The notes: generated from the sequence alone by a model not told the origin. A stretch of DNA of 64,000 nt from JBJSXJ01 sp044235425 (GCA_044235425.1 JBIIHW010000007.1:1-64000); one strand, 5' to 3'; shown: positions 8,093-16,939, counted from the first letter of the stretch. A program made the numbers and translations.

Positions 8093-9925
8093 TCACGCTG
8101 GCCGAATTACCCTGGTGTTGACGTGTAGCGCGGGGTCATTCGCGATCTCGTCCTCGGCGGCGAACCAGTCGCTTTGGTCGTCGCCGAGAGGCTTGCCTCG
8201 CTTCTCCCAGAGTTCATAGGCACGCTTCTGAGTCAGCTCGAACAGCTCGCGATCTGCCACTTCGATTGACTCGCCAAAGATGTGCTCTTGGCAATAAGCT
8301 GCGAACTCGTTCCAAACCTGGGTGCAGAGTCGGCTGGTGATGCGGAGGCCACCGTTGTGCCGCTCCTGGAGAAAATCCTCAAGGTGCATGGGAAAGACTG
8401 GCATGCCGCCTTCCCAGCGGTCGATGCGGTCGACTTGCTCGCGGTAGTTCGCATAGGCAAAAAGTTGGTTCTCGATTGGCTCGCCGAATTGCAGCTCAGT
8501 CTCCACCGCCGTCTCTAGCTCGCGGATCGACATCGGCACGAAGTGGATGCGTTTGCGAAGGATGGTCCAGCCCGGCTCCATCTCGGTCGCCACTTGCTCG
8601 ATGACGGCGCGGATGTCCTTGACCATATGGAAAGGAAGAGGTGCCTGCAGTACGACGGCGCAAATGAAATCCTTCAACCCGTGGTACTGCTCTAACCCCT
8701 TTGCTCTCTCATCGACGGCCTGGATGAATCGGACCATCTGTCGACATGCCTTTCCGATGGCTTTGCCGATTTCCGTCTTGAGTTGCTCTTTGCTCGCGTA
8801 GCGCTGGACGTCAAGCACAGGCTCGCGGGCCTTGCACTCGAAGAGCAGCGGCAGCCGATTCGGTCGGTTCAGGATCCAGTCGGTTGAGTCCTTGTCTTGC
8901 TTCTTGTGGCGGTACTTGAACTCGCCGCGGAACTCGTCACCAAACGCGGGAAGCAGCCGAAGTTGCCGGCCGACATAACGTTCGAAGAGTGTGCCGACCG
9001 TCTGTGCCATGACGTTGTCGTAGGGGTTGTCCTTTGCCCCGGAGGCAATCTTACGTCGGGCGAACTCATTGAGCAGGTCGTAGTAGAAGCCGTCAAGCAC
9101 TCGCGTCAGGGCGTACGTGGGATAGGGCGCGCTGTATCGGCCGCCGCCGAGGTTGACGACGGGGAAGTCTCGCAGGACGTTGAACTCGGAGATCCAATAG
9201 CCCTCCCGCCCCGACGGCTCGCGATACTTCGAGCCTTCCGCGGCGTATTGCTCGCGGTACTGCTCGGGAACGAGGGAAATGGTACCGAGGACGCGTTGGA
9301 GGAGGTCCTCCATCTCCCGCTTGCGGCTGCCTTCTAACACAAACGCCCCGGATTCAAAGACAGACTTCCGTCCGTCAAGAGCGGTGACGCTGAAATGGTA
9401 CGTCCAAATCATGAAGCCGACGATCCACAACTCTTGAACCGAGACGCCGATGAGTTTCTGAAGTTCGCCGGAAGGATCCGGAACCTCTAGCCCACCCTCC
9501 TTCACCAAGTCATTGAACATCATCCAGGTGCGCGCGATGCGGGCGACCGGGGGGTCATCGGTGTAGAACCGCTGGAAACCCTGACGCAAGATCATGCTGA
9601 GGACGGCATTGTCGGTATCGAACTCGGCAGCCAGACGCGAGTACCACGGTAGCGAATTGATCGCTTTGAGGATCGCGACGATGTCCTCGCTCGTCATCTG
9701 TCGGCCACCTTCGATCTTGCCCCACAGCACAAACGCCTTTGCCATCAGCGGCATATTAAAGGAGTTGGTGTAGCTGTCGAAGTCATCGAGCCTTCCGCGG
9801 AGCATGCCGGAGCTGATTGCGGTGACGAAGTGCAACCCCGACTTGACGTCGATTGTCGACACTAGGGAGCGCAGCTCCTCCACCGAGACGGGTCGACCCG
9901 AGGTCTGTAACATCGTGGCAGTCAT
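8093..9925 (-). CDS. Large PD-(D/E)XK-like protein, putative defence cargo
   Basis: A 610-aa protein. The only catalytic-looking feature is at about residues 345-366, where STDWIL is followed by LLFECKAR. The D...ExK arrangement is that of a PD-(D/E)XK nuclease core. The N-terminal 250 residues are helical and the C-terminal 200 mixed; no ATPase motif is seen. The start at 9925 (MTATML) has TTGGGAG upstream. It interrupts a phage packaging cluster, between the zinc-ribbon gene and the head-joining gene, with long non-coding flanks on both sides, which is typical of an inserted accessory gene. A single-gene anti-phage nuclease is the best guess; no named family is recognised. Confidence 0.6.
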   Translation of the reverse strand: MTATMLQTSGRPVSVEELRSLVSTIDVKSGLHFVTAISSGMLRGRLDDFDSYTNSFNMPLMAKAFVLWGKIEGGRQMTSEDIVAILKAINSLPWYSRLAAEFDTDNAVLSMILRQGFQRFYTDDPPVARIARTWMMFNDLVKEGGLEVPDPSGELQKLIGVSVQELWIVGFMIWTYHFSVTALDGRKSVFESGAFVLEGSRKREMEDLLQRVLGTISLVPEQYREQYAAEGSKYREPSGREGYWISEFNVLRDFPVVNLGGGRYSAPYPTYALTRVLDGFYYDLLNEFARRKIASGAKDNPYDNVMAQTVGTLFERYVGRQLRLLPAFGDEFRGEFKYRHKKQDKDSTDWILNRPNRLPLLFECKAREPVLDVQRYASKEQLKTEIGKAIGKACRQMVRFIQAVDERAKGLEQYHGLKDFICAVVLQAPLPFHMVKDIRAVIEQVATEMEPGWTILRKRIHFVPMSIRELETAVETELQFGEPIENQLFAYANYREQVDRIDRWEGGMPVFPMHLEDFLQERHNGGLRITSRLCTQVWNEFAAYCQEHIFGESIEVADRELFELTQKRAYELWEKRGKPLGDDQSDWFAAEDEIANDPALHVNTRVIRPA

Positions 9926-10263
9926 GAATACTCCCAATAAAGTCGTCGAAGCATAATCACTTGACGGAGGCGATGAAAATCCCCGACGTGAGGACACCTA
10001 GCCTGTGAAAACTGTTCGCGGTGCCGAATTTGGCTTCCACCCGTCGGGCCAACCCCCGTCTGCCGACGACGACAAGCAATACTGTCTGGTGATAAGTCGT
10101 CCTATCGCGAATTATTCTCGCCGAATCCAATTACATCCAACTGGTTTCCCCCTTTCCGCCGTTGATTTGAGGCGGCCAAATTAGCCGATACCGTAGCCTG
10201 CCGCAGGACCGGGGGATTTGGCGCTACCATTATGAGGACCCGCGTTGGCCATGACGATACGCG
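9926..10263. other. Upstream region of the cargo gene
   Basis: 338 bp without a gene. It holds the promoter candidate at 10111-10140 and a small CCGCC/GGCGG hairpin at about 10157-10176. It is AT-richer than its surroundings around 10110-10150, consistent with a dedicated promoter for the cargo gene. Confidence 0.4.
10111..10140 (-). promoter_or_regulatory. Sigma70-like promoter candidate for the cargo gene
   Basis: On the minus strand TTGGAT (10135-10140) is followed after 18 bp by AATAAT (10111-10116), matching five of six bases of a TATAAT box. It lies about 185 bp upstream of the start at 9925, so the leader would be long. Confidence 0.3.
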
Positions 10264-10473
10264 CTACTTGATTTCGCGTTCTGACTCTGATGCTAGAGGG
10301 TAACCCAGCGGAGTTTCCAAGGTTACCAGGCGTCTGCCACAGTGACGGCATACCTTGCGCCGCCGAATGCGTCCATTCCTGAGCGGTTCGGTGTGCGTCG
10401 TGTCGAAGTGCCGGCAGCCGCATTGAGGGCAGCAGATTCCCTTCGCCTGATCCGATTCACGGCGTGTTTTCAT
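10264..10473 (-). CDS. Small zinc-ribbon protein (Ogr/NrdR-like)
   Basis: A 69-aa protein with two Cys pairs, CPQCGC and CRHCGRR, separated by a basic stretch (HTEPLRNGRIRRRKV). This is a four-cysteine zinc ribbon of the type seen in NrdR and phage Ogr-like regulators. Its ATG overlaps the terminase stop by 4 bp (ATGA), so it is translationally coupled to packaging genes. It is likely a nucleic-acid-binding accessory or late transcription regulator. Confidence 0.7.
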   Translation of the reverse strand: MKTRRESDQAKGICCPQCGCRHFDTTHTEPLRNGRIRRRKVCRHCGRRLVTLETPLGYPLASESEREIK

Positions 10474-12773
10474 CCGCGTCGGCTCCGTTGCAATTCGGCA
10501 AAACTTACTCGCTGGCGTCGAGGCGACTGAGTTATGCCGCCTTCCAGCAGGGTTGCTCCTTGCACCGATGCGGCCACGGCGCAACCGACTAAGCCATCGA
10601 ACCAGTGATTGTCGCCACGTTCGGGCCGCAACTTCCATTCGTCCACAGTACGGCCACGACCTTCGGTCTTGACCCGATACTCGGCCGTGAGGTGCTCGGC
10701 GAACAGCCGATGCTGTTCCGGCTTGTCGCCAAAGAGCGACAGACAACCGCGATCGCCCATGGGCGTTGCCAGTCGGGCAAGGACGAACGACTTCCAGTAA
10801 TTCGTGTCGAAGACGATGTGGCGAATCGTCCGCTTGCCTTGGACGTTCGGCATCCGCCAGTTATGACCAACGCGGTCACCCGGTCGTCGCTTGTACTCCG
10901 AGAAAGGCTGGCTGGAAGCGCCGACAAACCGACCGTGACTGGGCATCACCAGTGCTGCAAATTCTGACTGTCGGCAGAACTGGTAGACCACGTCGGTGGA
11001 TGAGCCCCAGTTGGCGTCGATCAGGCAGCGCTCGATGTGCAACACCGCGCCGTCGTCCCTCTGCCAGTCCCGCGATAAATGCGTTTTGGTCAGCGAGTCG
11101 AGCCCCGCGTAGATAGCACCCTCGAGTCCTGAGGATGGGGCCACTGTCGCCAACGTGCGCCGCGCGTCGCGAAGCGTGAAATACGGTCGCTGTTGATCCG
11201 GGTAGGTGCCGTAATCGATGACCACCCCCGAAAAGTCATCGCCCCAGGCCGCCACGACGTAGAACAAGAGCGACGCCTGCACGTCGATGAACATGTTGAC
11301 GTGATCGCAGCCCACGGGGACGCGCCCGTGCGGCAAGCGGTTGATCTTGGCGGCTATCTGGTCCGCCGTAAGTTCGTCCGCATCGACGACCTCGACGGGT
11401 AAGGGCTCGTTCTGGTACTCGGCAAAAAACGCGGCCTCGTCTTGCAGCTTCAGGTTCATCGCGTGCTGGATCGCGGACAACTCGTCGTGGTTGAATCGCT
11501 CGGGCCAAGCGACGACCGCACCCACATCCATGACTTCGCGAGCGGCACCGTAGAACTCGGTAGCCAGGCGGATGTCACCGTACATGCGAAGACTCTCCGC
11601 CCGCAGTTCGGCGTACTTCTGCCAGCGTTTTTCGTCATCGGGAAACGAATAGACCATCTTGGTTCGCTCGCCGTTCCATTCCGGATGCTTGTCACGGCTC
11701 AGGATGTTGTCCGCCATGTCTCCGGGGCGGATGACGGTGCAGGGCATGATGCCGCTGATCTTCTTGCCGGGCCCGGCCAGGCCGAGGACCGCACCGGCCA
11801 GAATCGCTTCCCGCGTGGCGCACTGCGACAGCGACCGAGCCGATTCATCGGTTTGCGGATCGTCGAGCACGACCAGCGAGGGACGCACCGTCCGGCCGTC
11901 TGCCCGCTTGAACTTCAGACCACGAATTCGACCGGTGATTCCGCCAACCTTGATGATTGCCCCGCTCGCCAGCGAATAACCGTCGGACCGCCCAATTTCC
12001 GAGCCACCCACGAACCGGACAGTCGGGAGCACGATGTCCTTTGCCGTCCAGCCAATATGGGTGCGTTCGCCCTTGTACAGTTGTCCCTTGCACCGGTTGG
12101 CGATTCCATCGAGGCACTGAATTGGGTAGACCACCTCGGGAAAGTCCCCGAGTAACAGATCGTTGCCGTCAAGTTCCGTTTTGATCGACTCGAGCATGTC
12201 CATCGCGTGGCCTTCGTCGCTGCCGATCAGGCAAACAAAATCGCGGTGGCCGTACAGCACCGCCCAGATGCAGGCGCATTCGCAGATGGTCGTCTTGCCG
12301 CTTCCGCGCGGCATCGCCATAGCGAAGAGGCCGCCGTGGAGTACAGCCTGTTCGATTCGGGCGATCACCTTCAGGTGGTCGGGCGACCAGGGCAAATGAA
12401 ACGTCTGCGGAAAGTACGAATCGCAGAACCGTCGAAAGTCGTGCCAGGCCCGTTGTTTCCTTTCGGGATCGACGACCGCCGGCAGTTCGCCGATGTCGCG
12501 ACCGGCCAGCGACAGCGCCGCGTTCCGCGCTCGGGCCCGCTCTTTCAGCGCGGCATACGGATCGCCCTCGGGCAGTGGTCGCGGTTCGTGACGCAGGTGG
12601 ACCAGCCACGCCACGTAACGAAACAGGTCGACGTGCTTGCCGTCGCCGATGCGGAATCCGGCTCGCTGCCGATCGCGATACAACTGCCGTTCGCTGATGA
12701 CCTCGCCAAACGAAGTCGAGTTCAACAAGCGGCACAATTCGCTCGGCTTCAAATGTCGCGGATTAATCGCCAC
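10470..12773 (-). CDS. Phage terminase large subunit (GpA family)
   Basis: A 767-aa DNA packaging motor. The ATPase domain has Walker A PRGSGKTT at about 155-162, Walker B LVVLDDPQTDE near 285, and the ISGIMPC coupling region. The C-terminal RNase H-like nuclease domain starts at MFIDVQASLLFYVVAAWG (about 485), with later acidic residues in YAGLDSL and RCLIDANWG. An N-terminal HTH-like segment (LNSTSFGEVISERQLYRDRQ) precedes the motor. Length fits GpA-type terminases. Upstream, a small gene overlaps its start by 11 bp; downstream it is coupled to the zinc-ribbon gene. It appears intact although the portal is broken. Confidence 0.9.
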   Translation of the reverse strand: MAINPRHLKPSELCRLLNSTSFGEVISERQLYRDRQRAGFRIGDGKHVDLFRYVAWLVHLRHEPRPLPEGDPYAALKERARARNAALSLAGRDIGELPAVVDPERKQRAWHDFRRFCDSYFPQTFHLPWSPDHLKVIARIEQAVLHGGLFAMAMPRGSGKTTICECACIWAVLYGHRDFVCLIGSDEGHAMDMLESIKTELDGNDLLLGDFPEVVYPIQCLDGIANRCKGQLYKGERTHIGWTAKDIVLPTVRFVGGSEIGRSDGYSLASGAIIKVGGITGRIRGLKFKRADGRTVRPSLVVLDDPQTDESARSLSQCATREAILAGAVLGLAGPGKKISGIMPCTVIRPGDMADNILSRDKHPEWNGERTKMVYSFPDDEKRWQKYAELRAESLRMYGDIRLATEFYGAAREVMDVGAVVAWPERFNHDELSAIQHAMNLKLQDEAAFFAEYQNEPLPVEVVDADELTADQIAAKINRLPHGRVPVGCDHVNMFIDVQASLLFYVVAAWGDDFSGVVIDYGTYPDQQRPYFTLRDARRTLATVAPSSGLEGAIYAGLDSLTKTHLSRDWQRDDGAVLHIERCLIDANWGSSTDVVYQFCRQSEFAALVMPSHGRFVGASSQPFSEYKRRPGDRVGHNWRMPNVQGKRTIRHIVFDTNYWKSFVLARLATPMGDRGCLSLFGDKPEQHRLFAEHLTAEYRVKTEGRGRTVDEWKLRPERGDNHWFDGLVGCAVAASVQGATLLEGGITQSPRRQRVSFAELQRSRRG

Positions 12774-12969
12774 GTCCCCGGTCCTTTAAGAGCCACGCGG
12801 CATACATAACCAGATTGATGGTTCCGTTGGCGTTCTTCGGCGCACCCGCGGCGAGGTCGCTTTCGACCATCGCGACGCTCACCGGCCTGCCGCCAGCGGC
12901 CGACAGGATCTGGGCAACCTGCTCGATGGTGAGTGCCGACGGGTTCAACTGCGGCGAGTCTGCGGACAT
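12763..12969 (-). CDS. Small terminase-position DNA-binding protein
   Basis: A 68-aa protein (TIEQVAQILSAAGGRPVSVAM onward) with a MerR-like or homeodomain-like helix-turn-helix pattern followed by an amphipathic helix (LVMYAAWLLKDRG). It directly precedes and overlaps the GpA terminase, the usual place of a small terminase subunit, but it is shorter than typical small terminases. The Shine-Dalgarno CCAGGAGGCGAC is strong. Confidence 0.6.
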   Translation of the reverse strand: MSADSPQLNPSALTIEQVAQILSAAGGRPVSVAMVESDLAAGAPKNANGTINLVMYAAWLLKDRGRGD

Positions 12970-13136
12970 GTCGCCTCCTGGCCTTCGCTGCTAAGCGAAA
13001 TCCGGCCGAAAACGCCCGGAAAAACCTGCTGAATTCCGGCTGGAATCTGGCCCGCCGCGCTTGAGCTGTTTTGCCCCGCATGGCTCTGTGTGGTCATGCG
13101 ATGACGACAACGCCTTAACCAAACGGAGCCCGAACG

Positions 13137-13475
13137 ATGAACGCCAACCCGACCAACGACCCCTTCGAATTCGACCTTGGCGACGCCCTCCGCATCACCA
13201 AGAAAACCCGCCGCGCCTCGGGTGGCGGGACTTGGGTCTGCGGCACGATCGCTGGGCATCGGTTTGACGCCTTGGTCTTCCCCGAACACGCCGAGAACCG
13301 CGAATGGGAACTCGGCGACAGCCGCACCTCGAAGCTCTGGGTCCAGCGGCTCGCCGACAAGAAGGCGGTCTTCAACTGGGATCGCGGAATGGACCAGCCG
13401 GCCGAGACAGACCTCGCGCAGGCAATCGTTGATTTCCTCGCCGCCGGATTGGCCGACCACGTTTACGCCTCGTAA
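13137..13475 (+). CDS. Hypothetical protein of the amidoligase module
   Basis: A 112-aa protein, FEFDLGDALRITKKTRRA then WVCGTIAGHRFDALVFPEH, ending in an amphipathic helix (LAQAIVDFLAAGLADHV). It reads as a small beta-rich domain; no family is named. It is the first gene of the plus-strand block 13137-17404 and has CCCGAACG-type weak initiation. Its length, composition and co-orientation with the genes behind it support it being real. Confidence 0.6.
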   Translation: MNANPTNDPFEFDLGDALRITKKTRRASGGGTWVCGTIAGHRFDALVFPEHAENREWELGDSRTSKLWVQRLADKKAVFNWDRGMDQPAETDLAQAIVDFLAAGLADHVYAS

Positions 13476-13499
13476 CCCGCAATCACAAGGAGCACGACC

Positions 13500-13751
13500 A
13501 TGACGCTCGACGAATTGATCGAACGCCTCGAAGACTACCGCGACACGCTGGGCGGCGACACAAGCGTCCGCCTGATGACGCAACAGAATTGGCCGTTCGA
13601 AAACGAGATCGTGGGCCTCGCCTCGGGCGAGGAGATCAACGATCGCGACGACGGGGAGGACGAAGACGTGGACGACGATCGCGTGGTCTTCATCGTCGAA
13701 GGCCAGCAGCGGGGCTACGGATCGAAGCGAGCTTGGGAAGTCGCGTACTGA
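13500..13751 (+). CDS. Small acidic hypothetical protein
   Basis: An 83-aa protein with a conserved-looking N-terminus (TLDELIERLEDYRDTLGGDTSVRL) and an acidic linker (ERDD, EDEDVDDDR). The first half resembles small phage proteins described only as hypothetical. AAGGAG is well placed before the ATG. It starts 24 bp after the previous gene. Confidence 0.65.
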   Translation: MTLDELIERLEDYRDTLGGDTSVRLMTQQNWPFENEIVGLASGEEINDRDDGEDEDVDDDRVVFIVEGQQRGYGSKRAWEVAY

Positions 13752-13859
13752 AGCCGAAACGCCGGCCGCGCAATGCGGCGCGTCGCGGCGGGTGGTCCCC
13801 GCCGCCTGATGATGGCAGCCCTTCCATCGATGAATGTCCTTTTCCACGGGAGCCAGCGC

Positions 13860-14243
13860 ATGGCCACGAAGAAATCGAACACCGCTAAGAAGACGTCGGG
13901 CAAGAAGACGACCAAACCGCGGACGATCAAGGTTGTCGAGGAGACAGATGCCGTCGACGCGAATCCGGCAACCGACGCCAAGAAGAAGAAATCCAAGGCT
14001 GAACCGCAGGACAAGAAACTCAGCGCACTCGACGCGGCTGCCAAGGTTCTGGCGGAGTCGAGCGAACCGCTCAACACCAAACAGATGGTGGACGCGATGG
14101 CGGCCAAGGGCTATTGGACGAGCCCCGGCGGCAAGACGCCCCACGCCACGCTCTACAGCGCAATCTTGCGCGAGATCACGACCAAGGGGACCGAGTCGCG
14201 ATTTAAGAAAACCGAACGCGGCCACTTCGCCCCCAACAACTAA
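13860..14243 (+). CDS. HARE-HTH (HB1/ASXL-type) domain protein
   Basis: A 127-aa protein with a lysine-rich disordered N-terminus (residues 1-60) and a C-terminal HARE-HTH domain: LSALDAAAKVLAES, NTKQMVDAMAAKGYW, KTPHATLYSAILREI, FKKTERGHF. Family knowledge: this winged helix occurs in RNA polymerase delta and in restriction and modification proteins as a DNA-binding module. It is probably a small nucleoid-type DNA-binding protein of the element. The start at 13860 has GGGAG upstream. Confidence 0.75.
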   Translation: MATKKSNTAKKTSGKKTTKPRTIKVVEETDAVDANPATDAKKKKSKAEPQDKKLSALDAAAKVLAESSEPLNTKQMVDAMAAKGYWTSPGGKTPHATLYSAILREITTKGTESRFKKTERGHFAPNN

Positions 14244-14255
14244 CCGAGGTGCCCC

Positions 14256-14714
14256 ATGAAGATCGAAGAGATAGAAATCGGTGGACGGTACCTGGCCAAG
14301 GTTTCGGGGCGGCAGGTCGTGGTTCGCGTCAGCGAGATCCGCGAGGTTCCCACCTCGACCTGGTCCAGCCGGCGCACGTGCCGCAAGCGAATCGTTGCCG
14401 TCAACGAGAAGACCGGGCGCGAGATCACCATGCGCTCGGCCCAACGTCTGCGACCATTGCCACGCGTGATTCACATCGGAGCGTTGGCGAAGGTCGATGA
14501 CTTGCAAAGCACGGAACGCGCCCTTCCCGAGCCAGGCATTGCCTACGACTTGCGTCTGATCGACGGGCAACCACTGGGTCTTACGGTCCGATTCGTCCGC
14601 CGGCGCGGCGACGAACTGGTGGCCCATGCGAGCGACGGGCAGGACTACGCAGTCACGGGAACGGGAGCCTACATCCTCTGCCCGATCGCCAAGCGGAAGG
14701 AGACGGCGCGATGA
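14256..14714 (+). CDS. Hypothetical beta-barrel-like protein
   Basis: A 152-aa protein. The N-terminal segment IGGRYLAKVSGRQVVVRV looks like a small SH3-like beta barrel; the C-terminal half has a second beta-rich segment (LGLTVRFVRRRGDELVAHA). It has many basic residues. It is coupled to the next gene by an ATGA overlap. No family is recognised; an RNA- or DNA-binding role is conceivable. Confidence 0.6.
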   Translation: MKIEEIEIGGRYLAKVSGRQVVVRVSEIREVPTSTWSSRRTCRKRIVAVNEKTGREITMRSAQRLRPLPRVIHIGALAKVDDLQSTERALPEPGIAYDLRLIDGQPLGLTVRFVRRRGDELVAHASDGQDYAVTGTGAYILCPIAKRKETAR

Positions 14715-14908
14715 ATGAACTCGCCGACGCCATTCGCAAGGTGACCGCCACGATGCAGCACGAGTTGGATTCCGGTCGGCGCTCGAGCCATCTCGATGCG
14801 CACGACCTGGTCGACATTCTGCTGGCGATCGCCGACGAGATTGACCCGCCGTTCGCTCCGCAGCCGCGTGACGAACGGCCCCGCAAGCAGCCGCGCCAAG
14901 ATCGGTAG
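14711..14908 (+). CDS. Small hypothetical protein
   Basis: A 65-aa protein, mostly helical (ELADAIRKVTATMQHELD, HDLVDILLAIADEID), with a basic tail. The ATG overlaps the preceding stop (ATGA), which supports translation. No family is recognised. Confidence 0.55.
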   Translation: MNELADAIRKVTATMQHELDSGRRSSHLDAHDLVDILLAIADEIDPPFAPQPRDERPRKQPRQDR

Positions 14909-15230
14909 CGGCAACCTCCGCCGCCAACGCCCGACGTTCGGAACGTGCGGGCGTTTTCTCGCTGGCGGGCTGCGGGGACGCCGTTCTCCGCATCTCCCTG
15001 CCCAGAGCCAACGCCCCGTTGGCCGATTCCTCGGCCCACGTTGGCCCAACATCTGGCGGGAATCCCTGCGGCATCGAAATCCCCGCATATCGGCACCCTT
15101 TATTGAGTCGCAAAGCCCAACACTGTTGGCAGTTACGACGCATCAAATTCGCTTGATTAACTCTTCGAAACGAGCAACTGTGTCCCCTGTTACGAGGGGT
15201 AAATAAACCACCTGAAACAGGGACACAAAG
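14909..15230. other. Leader region of the amidoligase gene
   Basis: 322 bp with no gene. It contains a hairpin ATCAA-N6-TTGAT at about 15142-15157 and the larger inverted repeat 15179-15227 that covers the ribosome binding site of the next gene. Confidence 0.45.
15179..15227 (+). promoter_or_regulatory. Hairpin sequestering the amidoligase ribosome binding site
   Basis: TGTGTCCCCTGTT at 15179-15191 is nearly complementary to AACAGGGACACA at 15216-15227 (one bulged base). The right arm contains the AGGGA Shine-Dalgarno of the TTG start at 15231. If the hairpin forms in mRNA, translation would be off; a factor, temperature or ligand that opens it would switch it on. Confidence 0.5.
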
Positions 15231-16082
15231 TTGAACGCCAACGAATTCACCTTCGGAATCGAGATCGAAACGGTCGCCCCCGACAGCGCCATCCGCGACC
15301 ACGGATTGCGGATCGGAGCCTACAAGCGCGGAACCCAGGTCCCGTACCTGCCCGCGGGCTGGAAAGCCGAAGCGGACGGGTCGATCGACAACAGCGGCGG
15401 CGGCCACAAGTGCGAGATCGTCAGCCCGGTCCTTCGCGGCGAAGAAGGCTTGGCCCAGGTCGCCGAAGTCTTGCGAACGCTCGAAGAGAAGGGACATCGG
15501 GTCAACGCGAGTTGCGGGGTCCACGTTCACGTCGGTTGGAACCGCACCTGGGCGAGCGACGCCTTGGCCCGCTTGGTCACGATTGTCGCGTACGTCGAGA
15601 AGGGCCTGTACGCGATCACCGGCACGAAGAACCGCGAACGCGGTCGGTACTGCGGCGGGGTGCGGAAGTATGGCAACCAGAAGGCCGCGAAGGACCAGAT
15701 CGAACGAGCCCGCTACCACGCCCTCAACCTGACCAACCTGGCCTGCGGATCGAAGGACACGGTCGAGTTTCGGGTTTTCTCCGGCTCGCTCAACGCGATC
15801 AAGGTGGTCGGCTGGATTCAGGTCTGCCTCGGATTGGTCGAACGCGCGATCTGTGGCAAGCGGATGCCGAAGTGGAATCCCGGCCCGCTCAAGGGCGGAT
15901 GGAAGAAGGCCGGCGAAGGCCAGAGCGAAGCCGAACGCCTGATGGGCTACCTGGCCTGGGGTAGCGGATACGCCCGCCTGCACGACGGACGGCAATACGG
16001 CTGGGTCACGAACGCGATCCCGCAGGACGCGGTGAAGTGCGAATTCCGGCGGCTCGCCGCCAAGTACGACGCCCAAGCCTAA
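15231..16082 (+). CDS. Amidoligase-superfamily carboxylate-amine ligase
   Basis: A 283-aa protein of the ATP-dependent amidoligase superfamily (glutamine-synthetase-like fold). Visible signatures: FGIEIETV at residues 7-14 (metal-binding ExE), SCGVHVHVGWN near 100-110 (HxH) and TVEFRVFSGSLN near 180 (ExR for ATP/phosphate). Family knowledge: these enzymes join a carboxylate to an amine, and in phages and accessory islands they are found with amidotransferases and proposed to modify peptides or cell-surface polymers. It initiates at TTG after AGGGA, inside a potential hairpin. A class II glutamine amidotransferase starts 22 bp downstream, giving a two-enzyme pair. The substrate is unknown. Confidence 0.85.
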   Translation: MNANEFTFGIEIETVAPDSAIRDHGLRIGAYKRGTQVPYLPAGWKAEADGSIDNSGGGHKCEIVSPVLRGEEGLAQVAEVLRTLEEKGHRVNASCGVHVHVGWNRTWASDALARLVTIVAYVEKGLYAITGTKNRERGRYCGGVRKYGNQKAAKDQIERARYHALNLTNLACGSKDTVEFRVFSGSLNAIKVVGWIQVCLGLVERAICGKRMPKWNPGPLKGGWKKAGEGQSEAERLMGYLAWGSGYARLHDGRQYGWVTNAIPQDAVKCEFRRLAAKYDAQA

Positions 16083-16104
16083 CAACGAAAGGAGCATAAA
16101 AACC

Positions 16105-16779
16105 ATGTGCGGAATCTTTGGCTACATCACGAAGGACGGACGCGGGCCGAACTTGGCCCGCTTGCGACGGATCGCCGTCGAGACACAAACGCGCGGGCAC
16201 CACGCGTTCGGACTCGCCTGGGTCAACGCCGACGGACATCTCCACACCTACAAGCGCCCCGGTCCTGCGACCGCCGCGCTCGATGATCTCGACCGCGTGC
16301 GTGACGCGGTGATCGTGATCGGACATTGCCGGTGGGCGACGCATGGTTCGCCTTCCGACAACCGCAACAACCATCCGCATCCGGCCGGACGCGGATGGCT
16401 CGTGCACAACGGCGTGGTCCACAACCACTCCCGCCTTACGCGGCAATATCGACTCGCGCCGCGCACACAATGCGACAGCGAAATCCTGGGACTGCTGCTC
16501 GCGCGAATGCCCGGCCCCATCGACCTCCGGGCGGCGCGGACCGCACGAGCCGCCGAAGGCCCATTGGCCATCCTCGGCATCTGGACGAATCCGGCGCGAC
16601 TGCTGGTCGTACGGCACGGCAAGCCGCTTTGGTTTGGGGAAAGCCACCGAGGCTCGTACTTCGGCAGCCTTTCGGCCGAATTACCCGGGTTGGCGTTGCC
16701 GGTCGAGGACGGGTACGCCGGGGTTCTGGCATACCGCAACGGCGGCATTCACGAGCAAGGCGTACCCATTCGCCGGTGA
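16105..16779 (+). CDS. Class II glutamine amidotransferase (Ntn hydrolase)
   Basis: A 224-aa stand-alone GATase domain. The nucleophile is Cys2 (MCGIFGYI), followed by TRGHHAFGLAWV, the substrate-binding GHCRWATHG and the oxyanion-hole HNGVVHNH. It corresponds to the glutaminase half of GlmS or PurF without a synthase or SIS domain. AAGGAG precedes the ATG. It probably supplies ammonia, or performs the reverse transfer, for the amidoligase encoded immediately upstream. Confidence 0.85.
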   Translation: MCGIFGYITKDGRGPNLARLRRIAVETQTRGHHAFGLAWVNADGHLHTYKRPGPATAALDDLDRVRDAVIVIGHCRWATHGSPSDNRNNHPHPAGRGWLVHNGVVHNHSRLTRQYRLAPRTQCDSEILGLLLARMPGPIDLRAARTARAAEGPLAILGIWTNPARLLVVRHGKPLWFGESHRGSYFGSLSAELPGLALPVEDGYAGVLAYRNGGIHEQGVPIRR

Positions 16780-16790
16780 CCGCCAATGCG

Positions 16791-16818
16791 CTACGCCCTG
16801 TTTGGCCACAGGGCGTAG
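16791..16818 (+). terminator. Strong hairpin after the amidotransferase
   Basis: A perfect 10-bp stem CTACGCCCTG/CAGGGCGTAG with the 8-nt loop TTTGGCCA lies 12 bp after the amidotransferase stop. There is no T-run; it may terminate or protect the 3' end of the amidoligase transcript. Confidence 0.5.
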
Positions 16819-16939
16819 TTGGGGACGAGTCGGAACGAACGCCGCCCCACCCTAACCGGACGCGACACGGGCCAAACGTCGCGACGACGCGCGGAAACCA
16901 ATGCCAATTGCGAAGACCACAAACCTCAGGAGACTGCAC

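Noticed and set aside
12945..16106. 1053-codon minus-strand open frame
   Set aside because: Runs antisense across seven real plus-strand genes including the amidoligase. It is a GC-rich shadow frame: no domain, low-complexity Arg/Gly/Val-rich product, no ribosome binding site.
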